The notes under the pieces: model-generated
Seen by the model: only the letters and a program-made list of their open reading frames with translations
What the model was told of the DNA's origin: nothing
The model's database searches: none
NCBI GenBank assembly: GCA_011033025.1
Contig: WFMF01000500.1
Coordinates: 1-64,000 of the forward strand
Source of the DNA: Beroe forskalii
Taxonomy: Eukaryota > Ctenophora > Nuda > Beroida > Beroidae
Length of the DNA: 64,000 nt
Direction of reading: 5' to 3'
Position numbers and translations under genes: made by a program
Shown here: piece after piece, positions 1 through 13,881 of the stretch
Layout: every line of letters begins with the position of its first letter
How positions within the stretch are numbered: position 1 is the first letter of the stretch

Positions 1-33
1 TCTGGTCTGTTCTGGTGTTCGTCAGTTTGTTTC

Positions 34-92
34 TGGCCTGTGTCACTTTTCGTCTGGCCTGTGTCACTTTGCGTCTGGCCTGTGTCACTTTG
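34..92. repeat. Short tandem repeat, ~22 bp, three copies
   Basis: The motif tctggcctgtgtcacttt occurs three times in a row, with a related partial copy before it. It begins at or near the window edge, so the array may extend to the left. No coding signal is seen in it. Confidence 0.75.
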
Positions 93-96
93 TTTA

Positions 97-167
97 AAAA
101 GTGACTCTGAAGACCTAAGACCAAATATATTCAATATATTTGGTTTAAGGTCTTCAGAGTCACTTTT
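97..167. repeat. Near-perfect inverted repeat (hairpin)
   Basis: Two arms of about 35 bases (97-131 and 133-167) are reverse complements apart from two or three positions near the sequence ctaaga/cttaaa, with almost no loop. The arms begin aaaagtgactctgaagacc. It looks like a small foldback element or the paired ends of one. Confidence 0.85.
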
Positions 168-2974
168 CAAACCACTTACCAGTATGATGCTTGTGAGTTA
201 TGAGCGCGAATGGTATTGATTGAATATCATATGTGCGAGCAATCTTCGCAAATACAATCAATTGACAAAATTTAAATTTGTAACCAATGAGAAGTTAATT
301 AACTCAACATACTTCTTGTATTATGATGAAGACCTTAAAAGAAATCATGAGAATTGTAAAAAATCAGCAGACTGAAGTCGAAGCACAAGCAGGTAACGCG
401 AAATAGATGTAGTGAAAGATGGTTGCTAATTCTTCACAGCAATATACCCGTGTGCACTATATAAGGTAAATTTGGGGGTTATGTGGTGTGCATTTTGCAA
501 GATTATTACTCCAATAATGACACCGAATTATTAAGCTCTCCACTACCCACCCGCACGACAAATAGGCGGTCCACGTTACCAACTCACCACAGTCAGCTAT
601 GATCATGACGTCATCTCAACCACACTATTATCTGCGCGGACATTTTGAGAGGAAGAGAGAGGCTGAGTGAAAGGGAAGTGTCTTAAGACCATGCACGAAT
701 TATAATGCCTGATTGTCACTGAGTTCAGCTTAATTAAACTCTAAATTTTCAGAGCATTCCCGGCATAACTTGATAGCTTGATATATCTAGATTCCGTACA
801 GTGGTTGAAAATATTATATAGTGAGGATATTTATCCAAAATTACATTTTATATGTTCGTCGAAGAGAAAGCAAAGAGAGAGTAGATTTGCTGAAATTTTG
901 ATTACAATTATGCATTATAATACCTGCTGTGCTTCATAAACGACAAATTCGACTACACTTGTAAACGGTCATAAGAAAGTGACAAGTTAATCTGGCATAA
1001 TATGAAAACGCGAGCGTTGAGAAATTAACGTGCTGCACGATTCTGCAAAATACCCCAAAACGTTTTAGAAAAAAAAAACTGACCGTGAGCACTGATTTAG
1101 AGCAAGCTTATTGGTCAGATTCAGAATTCATAAACTGGAGTCACTTAGGATTGGAGGTAGATTTAAAAGGTTAAAAATTTCAGTGCGTTGAACTGTTCAT
1201 TATAATTTCAGATTTAATTGAGTAGAGTTCAGCGCAACGAGGTGATGGTAAACGGTGCAACTAAGGAAAACTGGTGTCAAGGTAAATTAATGCTAAAATG
1301 ATGTCAAGGTGAAATGAAGCATTGAGAAATGGTGTCCCGTGTCAATGAAAATTGGTGCCAAAAAATCTAAGGTTTATTAAATGCAAATCAAACTGATTTG
1401 CTTAAAATATCATCCAGTCAAGTTATCCATTATCCAATAGACTTTCTACTTTTCGAAATGGCTCTAATAGTGGGAAATTTTTTACCTTTTGATGTTTTCA
1501 AGGCAAACAATGAAACAATTTTTCCCCCGTTACTTTGTTGCCTTTATTGAAATATTGTACGGTTGTACATCCTCCATAACCCAGAGCTACACACTGAATG
1601 GAAATAATGAATGGAAACCTACAACAGAATATAAAAGGACGCCCCATTGAATAGAATACCATAGAATTAATAACAAACCTGAGCTTACAACGACCTTTAA
1701 CAAAGTAACATCAATGTAAAACCTTAGTCCATCCTAGCAACACTGACTGTGGCAAAATATTCCGTGTATTTGATTCAAAGCAGGTGAAAATAACAGAGTA
1801 GTCAATGCTCGCTCAAAATAATGATATCACCACACAGCTAGCTGTACTTGTGTTGTTGATGATATTCATGGTTTGGATGCCATAGCAACGTGTACCACTA
1901 CTAACTTGATTAACATCAACTTCTTAAACAGAATAATTATAAATGTAAGCTTCTTCCACACTAAGAACGAGGAATATTTGCTCTGTGCTCATTATTCAAA
2001 TTGTAAGTAAGCTTAATAGCCAAGTTTATGATAATATAATTTTCCCGACTTTGGAATTACCTAAACTTTATGATTTTTCACAACTCGATTTGCAAATTAT
2101 ATTACAGGGCGTTCGACAACAATTTATTTTACGACTTATGCATTTGAGAGCTGAAATGAATTCTCCTGAAACTGCAATCAAACGAGAGAAGTCACCAGAG
2201 ACAAAGATACGCTGAAGAAAGTCCAGGCTGCCTGTCAATGCCCGAATAAAAGAATAAGAAACAGAAGAGCCAAAAATAACTGAATAAAAGAAATTGTTTC
2301 CTCCTCCTTCTCCTCCTCCTCTTTATTTCTTAACCATTATAAAAACTATTACTCCTACTCTACCACTACAATAGTAGGTGGGGTAGGTGCATGAGCCATT
2401 TTCTTGTTGAGGCATGTGAAAGTTGATAGAAGTCATTAGGTACTCATTAGATGACCCATTATATAGAAGTAAATAGATGGAATTAAACTAAAAATATATG
2501 ATTAAACAACAGCTGAAGTCATATTTTTGAATGATTATTGAATCATATAACACCAAATCCTTTCATTTATCAAGAAATGTTTCGCATGATTTTGGGTTCG
2601 TGAATTGATAATCCCAAATTCTACAACTCCAATATGTTAAGATGTTACATATAAAATTCCTGGCATATTTATGTCCAATAAACCCAATAAAGCAAATTTC
2701 ACCATGTGAAAAGTATTTGTGGATTTGTTTTGGTGGTATAACATTCCCCAAACGTGCGTCACTAAACTATTTGGAACGTTTAATGGTTAGCTCTGTCACC
2801 TAAATCACTCAGTGTTTTGGTGGCAGCATTGTTCCGTGACGTACGGGGGAAAGAATTTCAACAAACCTAGCATAACAATCTAACATGCCATCCGCGGAAC
2901 ACTGCTTTATAATGAAAAGAACAAAATAAATAACAATTATTAAATTTATTGAAATTTCAGTACTCAGTGACAAC
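168..2974. other. AT-rich region without a recognisable gene
   Basis: No family motif, long ORF with credible splice context or RNA gene was found on either strand. The best open stretch is 1985-2215 (plus, GTG start), whose C-terminal part is hydrophilic (…MNSPETAIKREKSPETKIR) and protein-like, but it has no ATG start and no supporting neighbour, so I do not call it a gene. There is a short TCCTCC run near 2300. Confidence 0.5.
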
Positions 2975-3728
2975 AGTGCACAAGTGCAGACAATGACAAA
3001 ATTACAGTCAGTGACAACACTGTGCAGTCAGTGACAACACAGTGCAGTCAATGACAACACAGAGAAGTCAGTGACAACACAGAGCCGTCAGTGACAACAC
3101 AGTGCAGTCAGTGCAGTCAGTGACAACACACAACAGTCAGAGACAACACAGAGCAGTCAATGACAACACAGTGCAGTCAGTGACAACACTGTGCAGTCAG
3201 TGACAACACAGAGCAGTCAGGGAAAACACAGAGCAGTCAGTGACAACAAAGTGCAATAATTGACAACGCTGTGCAGTCAATGACAACAAAGTGCAGGCAA
3301 CACAGTGCAGTCAGTGAAAACACAAGGCAGTCAGTGACAACACCGTGCAGTCAGTGACAACACAGAGCAGTCAGTGACAACACAGATCAGTCAGTGACAA
3401 CACAGTGCAGTCAGTGACAACACAGATCAGTCAGTGACAACACAGAGCAGTCAGTGACAACACAGATCAGTCAGTGACAACACAGAGCAGTCAGTGACAA
3501 CACAGATCAGTCAGTGACAACACACAGCAGTCAGTGAAAACACAGAGCAGTCACTGACAACACAGAGCAGTCAGTGACAACACAGAGCAGTCAGTGACAA
3601 CACAGATCAGTCATTGACAACACAGAGCAGTCAGTGACAACACAGATCAGTCATTGACAACACAATGCAGTCAATGACAACAGTGCAGTCAGTGAAAACA
3701 CAGTGCAATAAGTGACAACACAGAGCAA
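2975..3728. repeat. 20-bp satellite array
   Basis: A unit close to cagtcagtgacaacacagag repeats for about 750 bases, roughly 37 copies. The inner copies (3340-3660) are nearly identical and the outer ones diverged, the usual pattern of expansion from the middle. The main variation is gagcag/gatcag/gtgcag. No coding function is suggested. Confidence 0.95.
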
Positions 3729-4655
3729 TGCTCCTGAACACTTGGCGACTCTCTGAAACATAAAAATCTACCGCAATGTTGGAATGTAAGGATTCTAAAT
3801 TCCATTGATTGTACTACAATATTGGACATTGCTATAGCACGACATGACTAAGGGCCTCGGCGTGAATTGAATGGTTATGGGCTGTCAGTGAAAATGAAGT
3901 CCGTGAAAATTTTTACATTTTCAAATATTTAAGTACTTACTACTGATTACTATCGGTAAGTTCAAAGGCAATCACCAAATGATTGTAAAAGTAGATGGGC
4001 GAAAATCAAAATGATGGACAAAATTCGTCAGAAAAACACCGAAACGTTAAATTTTGTAATTTTTTCGGAAATTTGAAGAAGGATTTTAGCGTTAATAAAG
4101 ATTATGTCTGTTAAAATATACGTGAAGGTTTATCAGACTATCATCGTGTCAAATTCTTGGAAATGGCCCTACGTGGTTGACTGATTGGTTCCCACACTGT
4201 TATTATGTGGAATGTGGATGTTATATATCAGTTATGCAATATGCACCATGTCCTGTGTATCACACGGGTGATGATATCAGTTGTCGTCAGGAACTATCAA
4301 ATTTAAATCTTCACTCAACGAATCACGATGAGAACTGTAACACAAGGACACCTCCTCCCCAATGAATAATATTCATCGAATATCAATCGCAAAAGGCCAC
4401 CCACAGAACGATATAACATTTAAATCTATTTTTCATCGTAATCATATACAGATTTTCGAGCTATATGGGGTCGGAGCTTCCTAATTTTTTTCGTGGGGGC
4501 CTTTCAAAACGAAGGGGGGGGGGCTCAATTTCTATATAATCATAAAATTCAGAGACACATTTTAGCATTAAAATAGAACTGAAATCATGCTTTTCTTTTT
4601 GTTGTTTTTTATTCAGGAAAAGCTGGAATTCAGGGCAATTTCTGTTCAACTGAAG
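3729..4655. other. No gene seen
   Basis: Unique AT-rich sequence. The short ORFs at 4177-4365 (plus) and 4461-4649 (minus) show no family resemblance, no splice context and no flanking coding signal, so nothing is called here. Confidence 0.5.
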
Positions 4656-4960
4656 CTAAGGGGGCCGGGGAGGGGGGTCCGAGGTCAATTTCTAGTTTTT
4701 TGATGTTTCTGATAAAGCAGAACGCCAGCTGCCAGAAGATTTTTACCTCATTAAAAAATATTGTTCCTAGTAGAAGTTATTAAATTTTGAAATCGCTAGT
4801 TCGCCTGTAATTTCAGTGCGCGCGCGAACTTCTAACGCGCTGTAATAACAGGCGAACACGCGATTTCAAACATTAATGAAACGTATTGGCAGCTATCAGT
4901 TCTGCCCTATCAGAAGCCGAAAATCGACCCTAGACCCCCCGGCCACCTTAATTTTAAATT
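4656..4960. mobile_element. Foldback (MITE-like) element, ~300 bp
   Basis: The two halves are imperfect reverse complements. The left half has, in order, a G-rich block with ggtcc, cagaacgccagctgccag, and gaaatcgctagttcgcctgt. The right half has acaggcgaacacgcgatttc, ggcagctatcagttctg and gaccctagaccccc. There is no ORF inside. The arms are clearly diverged, so it is an old non-autonomous element; target-site duplications could not be identified. Confidence 0.65.
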
Positions 4961-7580
4961 TTATCCCGGAGTGAATTCTAGGTGAGGCCAATACCACCAG
5001 CCAACCGCCAATAAGGAGGACGTGTAGTCCCAAGCCCATTACTAAATTAAATAGAACGAAACAGATGATTCAGCCGTCTAAAAATCCATTTTGATATTTG
5101 ATATGAGGAAATACCTTTCAAACTAACGAGCTCAGAAAGGCCATAACATTGCATTCCCGCACTCCCACAGCTCGATATTGCTTGGTATGCAGAAGAAGGT
5201 GTGAAGCAAGTGTAAAGCTAGCGAACCCACATTCAGCGAGTACACTTAGAACGCGCACACATACAGATTCGAGGAAACCCTAGTACTGGAGCGCGAGTAC
5301 GCAACGCGCTACCTATACATATATATTGGATACACTTAAACATGTCAGAGTACGATATATAAATCAGAAATATACTTTAATGTGTGTACTGCTCATTCTC
5401 ACCGGTATTTCGCCTGTCACCGACGCAGCCAACATGTTAAGTTGTTGCTGGTGAAGCAGTCAACAAATTGTTAATATATATGCTTAAATTGCAAAATGAA
5501 GACCGGCTTAATAAAATTACTGATCACATGAAATATAAAATTTAGTATCTTATCAGAGGATGACGGGAGACCATCATCAAGAATACTCACTAATCACTAA
5601 GCAGCATATGGATCGAATGCATTGAAACATTTTCTAATAGTTGCCCGCACTTTTAATGAGATGGAGAGATCTGAGATTGCTCGCATCATTGAAGAATCTT
5701 CTATATTGTAATCGCTACTCAGTGAAATAGCTTAAATAGCTTTCGTCCGTTTGCGAGGGGAGCGTCCGGCCACCACATAATAACTATGAGGAATTCTACC
5801 CCACCCACCCTTGTTTTAGCGACCATGCAAGTGCGAGCTGCTGTATACAATCACCACGGAATTACAATGCAAAATAGCGTGACCTGGTCTCACCATATTT
5901 GGAGAAGTATATAAGAAGCTTATAAGAATCTCAAATCTGTTTCACGCATAATACGGATAGCATTGGTGGAGAGATATTACGAGAACAAGGGTCACGAGGA
6001 CAAATGTCGTGAACAATCCGTTGCCCGGCCCGATAGCACCGGCTACAGCAGTCTAAGAAGCAGCATCTGGCAATATGTTCTTCGTCATATCAACGCATTG
6101 TAGTTCATTGAAACAACACGAACTCTCAACAAGAGTCAAGAAAGAGAAGAGAGCTCTAATCACAAAATGGGGAGTGGAGCAAAACAGCTTTGAAGAGGAG
6201 GAGGAGGAGGGGTGAGGAGTATATTGGATTCAACTGACGTATGTAGAATGTAAAGGTTGGATGATATACAACGGTAGTGCAAAGTTACAGAGAGGTTCGT
6301 ATTATCATGCGTTACACTGGTACCAGGAGGTTGGGGTGGAAACTGAGAAGGACAATAGGCTATATAATTACATGATTAGGATCCTGTAATATAAAGAGTG
6401 GAGATGGAGATAATGAGGGTAAATTTATACCTATATTGCCCGGTAACAATGATAGAAGCAAATAAAGCTATTAACTAGTTGCCGGAGACGCCAGTGCATC
6501 ACATCAAAATAATATGCTATGTTTGTGTTCTGGTGTACAAACGTTCACGCGAAACAATGTCTTGATCAAAATACAATGTACGTTCATCGTACAACTAAAA
6601 TGAAAACATTCATTGAATATGAAAATGAACCAAACATTGAATGAGAAAGGCATCAGAAAATTCAGTGATAATTGAATATTTACGAGATAGGGTTTCTAAT
6701 AGGGCTAAGAACACTCCGTTACAAAAAGTCGCCGAAACAAAGAGAAATGATCATGCGTTGCTAATGTCGCAAATTAGCAGTTAAGTCGGCGAAAACTATG
6801 GAAGAAAAGAATGGAGTATTTCCAGTAAATTAGTATCATCATGGTAAAAACAAAACATTAGCACAGAAAACATCACACGCCGTAGCTCAGCGATGCAGCA
6901 AATATGACAGCACGAAGGTAGCAGGACACGAAGTGGTCAGCGCAGCACATAGCTCACACGGCACACAACAAAACATGACACAATTCACGATTCTGTGTCA
7001 CTTGATACAATTTCATTCCTTGGTGCTCATTGAAATATTTGGACCTGTGTTATATGATACCGTGTAAGAAATTTACTGGTACGTTGTTAACCTACACATT
7101 TTATTCGCGACCTACCTCAAACACACAAACACACAGGTAGGGTGCGCGCACCAATACAATCAAGAAAGACGCGCAGACAACACACTGAGACTCTGCATAC
7201 AAGCAGATAGGTACACGCTAGGTAATAGAAGCAGCGCACACGCACAAATAACAAATATACACACGCGAAAACACACACAACTACACACATACGCACACAC
7301 GCAAATACAAACCACTGACGCCGCACACAACACACGCAATATACACGATAGCTTTCAGATTAGAAAGCAGCACAGACTAAGAGGTAAGTGTGTGTATATT
7401 AAATGAAGCTCTAGAAACTAAAAATTAATTAAAATAAGTTATAAGCGCTGTGGTCCGCATATCAGCCTGTGTTAAACGCTACAAACTCATGTACACGAAA
7501 TAGCATATGGTGTGCATGATGCAAATGAACGAAGTGTGTACGAGCTATGCTCACAGCACAGTGGCTTTTACAGTTTTACA
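4961..7580. other. No gene seen
   Basis: Mixed unique sequence. A CA-rich stretch at 7110-7345 keeps an open frame on the minus strand only because of its biased composition. No exon with family resemblance was found. Confidence 0.45.
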
Positions 7581-7990
7581 GATTGCCCGGTGTGAAGCGC
7601 AATATACAGTGAAATGTGTTACTGTGTACAGTGGACCTTAAATGAAATACCGTACTGTGTACAGCGCAATAAATAGTGAAATGTCGTCCAGTATGCAGCG
7701 CAAAAAAAGTGAAATTTTGCTTTGTACACGGCGTTCTATTCATCGTCATATCGCCCTGTATACAGCGTACAATACAGTGAAATGACGTACTGTATACGGC
7801 GTACTATACAGTGAAATGGCGTACTGCATACAGCGTAAAATACAGTGGAAAACTGCCCTGAAATGTCCTCCTGCATATAGCGTACTATACAGTGAAAAAC
7901 TGTCCAGTATGCAGCCGGTAGCGTACTATTCAGTGAAATGTCGTCATGGGGTCGTCATGTATGCAGTGTGCTTCACATTGAAATGGCACG
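7581..7990. repeat. Degenerate minisatellite (tacagtgaaatg units)
   Basis: Blocks of the form gcgtac-tatacagtgaaatg recur about ten times at roughly 30-45 base spacing (for example at 7600, 7665, 7770, 7800, 7880). Copies differ by point changes and small indels. It opens a short plus-strand frame at 7816-8004 that I treat as a shadow of the repeat. Confidence 0.75.
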
Positions 7991-10900
7991 TCAATTCACA
8001 GTGAACTGTCCGAATATTGTATCGCGGGTCATGTACAGTATGATCAGGTACGGACACGGCACCGTGCGACTGGAAATTTTACATGGATTCACACTTGTGA
8101 AACGGACAGTATGAGTAAGTGTTGTCGGCTGTCGATCAGAGGACATTATTTTAATGTCCTTCTTAGTTGTTCACAGTGTGCTATGCATAAAGTTCAAGCA
8201 GTTAGCATAACCAAGTACCTACCATAATGCAGTGTTACACTTATAAATCTGGATTCGCGCGTCGCACACATTTTACAAGACCCATAGCTCTAAAGTAAGA
8301 ATGTACAACGCAAGAAGCAAGCGAGCAAACGAATACAGCAACAGACATTTCATTCTACTCTTACTACAGACATTTCATTCTACTCCTACTACTACAACTA
8401 CTCAACTCCATCGAGGGAGACACGCTGCCACTTGTACACACTACACACCGACTCTGACATGTAATCGACAGATTTAATGTATCTCAGGGGAGCTATTTAT
8501 AGCCGTCCGACGTAGCTTCAAGGTTATATTTAGTTGGCAAATTACAACACGCACAGTAACTGCTTGCGATTGAACACACACTCTCTCTTATAGAGTAGCA
8601 CACATGATCGATATCCTGATGAGATTCGAGGACATGTTTATCGATGTGCAGGTGGCTTGAAGTAGGGTGTCAACAGTCAAGTGAGTAAATGTCAGATATC
8701 TATTCCCGCGTCTGTGCTGGGTATCAAATGAACGTGTGTTGGGTGTCGAACTATCAAGTGTATGTGTGTCGGGGTGTCAAGTGTAAGTTTGGGAAACACG
8801 ATTTTGAGATATGAGTTGGTCATGATGGAAAGGACGTTTACCAACATTTTTCGGGTGGTTTTTGAGTACATAGGTGTGTCCTTGCGTGAGTGAGGCCTGA
8901 CCGGAGCAAAAATGAGTCCAAAATCGAAATTGATTGCTTTCAATTTGTGTCATAAAGATTTAATTTCAAATTTGATTGTATTTGCTTGTCAAAATTTATG
9001 ATCTTGTGAAGGGCAGGCGCCTAAGTGGCAGTTGACTTATTTTGGACCAAATGGTGCAAAACCACCGGCACATTGTTACATGTCCTGGCCATCGTGGTTA
9101 ACTTATATCTCAAGATCGTGTTTCCAAAACATCAGGGGTGAGCCTTTAACCTGTTCTGAGTGTCTTCTCGAAGAAATTTGTGTTATTTCAATACTCACTT
9201 TAATCAATTAACATCATCAAATATCAGAGTAAATTATTCAGAATAAACATTTTAAGTCAACGCATGTGACGATCAAACCCCAGGTACAAGTCAATGCAAG
9301 AGGTTCAGTTACTAACCCCTGCTACACGCCAATGGGTACAAGTACAGTTATTACTTTCCTGTCGATACTGACAGAAACACGTGAATGAAAGGAGAGCAGG
9401 ACAACTTCATCCCTATATCTCGGCTCCAACTCTTTATAACCGAGTTCATTAATAACTTATCAATAACTTACTAATCACTTATTCAAGGCATATGGTGTAC
9501 AAGCTGCTAAACAACATAACATTTAGAGCACTCTTAAAATGACACTGCCAAATATATACTTTGCAGCGAATTTTCTGCTCTATCAGTTTTATTGAATTGC
9601 AGCCATATAAGAACATATCAAGAACTGGAACCAGAGTGGTGAAGGCGATTAAGCAGCTTGAAATGGGCACGATATTAGCTTGAAAGGCCAGTTTATACAT
9701 CTTAACATTACCAGATAGAAATGTCATCGCAACCTACAGCTTTATCAACCATCTGGTAACCGCAATAAACAAACCAATAACGCAGTAACACACGGAGAAA
9801 TAACGCTGTCACTCGATACACATTAGCTCTTACAACATGAGTGTAGCCAAAGAGATTGAAACACGCACATTCTTACATTCAGCTCGCAGCAAATTTCATT
9901 ACAGGAGACTATGAAGCATCTCGTATTTCAACTCATGTCGTGTCCTAATGACAGCCGGCTAATATCATTGTGTGGGATAATTTATGGACAACAGTAGGCA
10001 TAATTTATGTGGAGCCACACTATCGACTCATGATTCCACGGTGAATATTCATGAATACTTAGCAGCATTTGAAACAAATGTGAACCTATCGAAACATATG
10101 AACAATGGTTGGAGTTCTAGCCATATAAGCGCATTAGATGTTGCCACAAAGGTATGCTGTCATCATCATAGCTATTTCATACGTTCATAGGTGACAGAAT
10201 GTTGGAATTGGTTATCGATTGGTTTCGGAAATCCCGTGCAACGACGGATAAGAAATCAGATCAAAACGAGAAATGGGATATGAGGGGAAATTGCTAGGTT
10301 AGCGCTAAAGCCGCGCGCACGTGATACATAAACTTAAGTTGGTCACGTGACCTTCAATTTTCCCGGCGGCGGCAAAAATTTTCACAGCATCACACAGTTT
10401 CGTAACCGCGCGTCACGCATGCGTTCGTATAATGTGTGTACCGATCCACAATATCTTGTCATATTTCTGTTCTTGTGTTCGTTTGGTTCCGTTTTGTGAG
10501 CTTCCTTGTTTCCCGCTGCTCCGTGACATGAGCCGAAGATCGGAATTCAGGAAGGTCTCAAACAGATTTAAACCGTTTCTTTCAACAGTTTTTCGTAAAT
10601 ATTTCAAAGTGGAACTCAGCAGAATGGTGAAAGCCGCCCCCTGGAAACGATTTCAGCACTTCGTGCCCCTAGGAAACCGCCATTAGAACAATGATTCTTC
10701 TCAGATTTGATTTTGATAAGTAGTGGTGTAATGTTTAAAAGGGGTTTCACGGTTGTAAATGTATGAAGCTTCCATCACTTTCTACTTAAATAACCCGACT
10801 TAACATTTCAACCCATTACCTACATTACGTTATGCTGTTCGAAGTTATGGCAGTCTTGAATTATCCCGAAACCAATGAAGCTCAATTATCTCGCTCTTAT

Positions 10901-12822
10901 TACCTACCTACTTATATTCGATTTTGGATGAGGCAATTGACATCAAAATGTAAAGCTTTCGATTTCGTTTGTCGTATTATAGCATAAAAGCATTTAAAGC
11001 CATGACTACCTAATTCTTGGAGTCATTATTCTAAAGGTATCATTGAGTCATTGGAGGAAAAATCGGCCAGGGTTTAGCCCTGGTTATAGCCTATGTAACT
11101 ATGTGAACTACTGAGGAAAACTTGTTCAATGCCGTAAAACCTAGCGTTATCAGGTAGGCTCTAAAGGTCTAAAGGTACTATGACTTGAAGCTTTAGAATA
11201 TTCGTCACCCAAACATCTATCAATCGTTCTTAATTCTGTTGAGCCTGGTGTTTGTGGTCATCACAGGTTGAAAATATCAGCACTTCGAAGTATCACCCTA
11301 AGCTTATATTCTATAGAATGCAAGAAGTAACAGGTAAACCTGTACAAACAAGACAAAAGAGTGCCAAGATTCTCGAATAATAGAGTAATAAGCGCGGGTA
11401 ATGAAAGCACAAAGGCAGGCAGTGTCAGCCGTGTAATAAGCCGGGTGTTACTAGTAATCGGTATGTCACAACAATAAGAACAGAATGCAGTCACACATAT
11501 TGAAACGACGCCGAATGATCATGGTTCTGCACATTTCATGAATTTCAAATTCCTCTATAGAATTTAAGTACTGGAGTGGGGGGTCAAGTGTCCCTTTACC
11601 CTATGAAGCTGTGGTTTCATGTTTTACGTAGAGGTGTAGAGGATCCGGGTTGATGTGAAGCGACGCCACTCAAGAGATTGAAGTTTAAACGATAGTATAC
11701 GGTCATCACTTCGACATAACTTATAACTGATACGTGAGAATTGATAGAAATCTTTCGAAAATCATGTGATTTTGGCAGGTAGGTATCTACTTTCTATTAT
11801 AGATATAAGAATTAGGTATGCAAGTAGGTACCTACCTACTCAAACAATAGCCAAATAAACTGATGAATACACTGATATGATTCTCAGATAGATCTGCATA
11901 CTACCAAGGTAGTTGTCTGTTCAGGTTTTCATTAATGCAACCTTGAAGGTACTGTTAAAAACATGACAACTTACAACTTTACAAAGCTTCGACCAGGTCA
12001 GAGCTCAGGCAGCAGCCACGGACATGCACACACACTAAATGAGTAAATGTACATGCATATAACTTATACCTATGATATATTCGTACGAATGTATGGATGT
12101 ATACATCTCATTTTAAGTCTAGTTCTTGGTTGCTGTTAGTTGCAATGACGTTACTTCAACTGAGTTTGTATACTTCAGTGCATGTAAGATGCAGGTACTT
12201 ACAACGTGTGCGGGTTTTATATGTCTTTGGTGAGCGTACTTAACTTCCCAAGTACCCTCTAACTTACTAAGGTATACGAGTAGTGGGTTATTAGGTTAGT
12301 TAATAAAGCAGGTAAATGCAAACAAAATCTGTGTTAGTTGACGATGTTTCCCTTTGGTCTATATATTCAATGACTATAATGAGTCTAATGGAGTCTAATG
12401 GTTCTATTTTACGCGCGCATACCTTCCTTTTATTTGACTATGGACTTGAAGTAGCTTCGCGTTTTCTTCAGGTTCTTCGGTGTTCATATTATGTCAGCCC
12501 TAATCTTTTGGAAGACACGAATTTGTGATAGGAGTCCCAGTAGTGCCCCAACGCAGATTGGATGTTATCATGACTATTATCTGGCCATTCCAGAAACCTG
12601 GATCGACATGATTTGAATCTATGATGCTGTATTGCGAGCAAACTATAAAAAGCATAACAGCACGTTCAATAGAGTACGCCACTTTCGAATGCCAATGATC
12701 CATGGGTGTGGCCAATTGTTTTGGTATAATTAACCCACTTCATAATTTCAGGAAAGGTGGTGAGTAGGTCGCCTGCACGTTTGCAATGTCCAAGTGCATG
12801 ATCTGGAGGACTAGGTACTTAC
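7991..12822. other. Long stretch without a confident gene
   Basis: No recognisable domain on either strand. A small plus-strand ORF with a natural ATG (about 10528-10686, 52 codons, beginning MSRRSEFRKVSNRFKPF and rich in basic residues) is the only protein-like piece. It lacks family resemblance and splice evidence, so I leave it uncalled. Short imperfect repeats of gtgtcaagtgt type lie near 8690-8800. Confidence 0.45.
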
Positions 12823-13094
12823 TGGTGGTATACCGCTGTACAGCTGCTGTGGGGAGGAGTACGACCAGACATGCTATCTGAAGGTGAGAACTTGTCCAAA
12901 TCTGTCTGTCCATAATAGATGGTAGTTTGTTTTTCAGCAATTGTGATGGTTTCTGTAAGTTGGAGGAGAAAGATACGATTTTTCATCGGTAGAGCTTCGT
13001 TTCTTTCGGTGATGATTTTGTCTATTGAAATATGAGAATTGAGTCTATCCGTATCTGCTTTGATTACAAATTTTGAATTCCATTTATCCGGCAT
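12823..13094 (-). CDS. Candidate first coding exon, unknown protein
   Basis: An ATG at 13094 directly follows two in-frame stop codons (taa taa) and opens about 90 codons that end at a consensus splice donor, CACCA|GTAAGTAC. The peptide starts MPDKWNSKFVIKADTDRLNS and is hydrophilic, with charged residues and one stretch (FLLQLTETITIAE) that could be helical or strand. There is no signal peptide or membrane segment. I do not recognise the family and could not identify the next exon downstream (below 12815). The ATG after stops plus the strong donor make it more likely than chance, but a random open frame cannot be excluded. Confidence 0.4.
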
Positions 13095-13881
13095 GATTTA
13101 TTAATACCCAACACCACTGTCCCAGTGCCCCAAAGGCTTGCTCAGAGTGTGCTGTTGACACCTCCCCGAGATCATTGGCAGAAGATTCCCAAGAGAAGAC
13201 AAGGAAGTGTTCTGGAGGTCTGGATCCAGCTAACTTTTTGGAATTTATTTAGCCCGCCTCTTTTTACCGACCCTATGGAAAAATATTGAACCATTTCAAC
13301 CAGCCTCTCGGACCAAGAATTTTCAATTGTTTACCCCAAATGACTCAATGAATTGCATAGAAAGGACGAAAGACCCAAATCCCGGTCTAATCTATCATTA
13401 TTTAGATCTAACAACTGTGTTGTGTGTTACCCTAGTACTGAAATCTTTTTGAAGTAATTGGGCTAATTTATACTAATTTTACCGGTCCCACTTTAGCTGG
13501 CCTTTTTTCCAATTTTAACCAGTCCTTGAAACAAAGACATTTTTGTGTATAACAATATTATAATAGGGGTCATAAACGATTTAGTTATACAAATGAATTG
13601 TAGATGGAATATTTTTTCGTCAAACAATTCAATAGCAGCTACACTAGCTCAGGATACAATTTCGATTCAGTGAACTATTAAAGCTGGAAAAACACATTTT
13701 CGAAGGGGATTTAAGTGATGGTTTTTATGCATCTGAACAAAACATGCTACATATAGGTCAGCCAATTATTGTCAATTTTCCCCAGAATGTCACTCAGCCA
13801 CAACGCCTTCAATAATTTCACGGTCATCTTCTTTGTAATAGCCTATCCGCCTATAAGAGTGTTTTCAGGATCATTCATCAG

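Noticed and set aside
2975..3728. Possible CRISPR array
   Set aside because: The 20-bp units are contiguous with no unique spacers, and the window is animal DNA.
7117..7335. Cysteine/Val-rich minus-strand ORF of 72 codons
   Set aside because: Translation of a CA/TG-rich low-complexity tract; no start context or homology.
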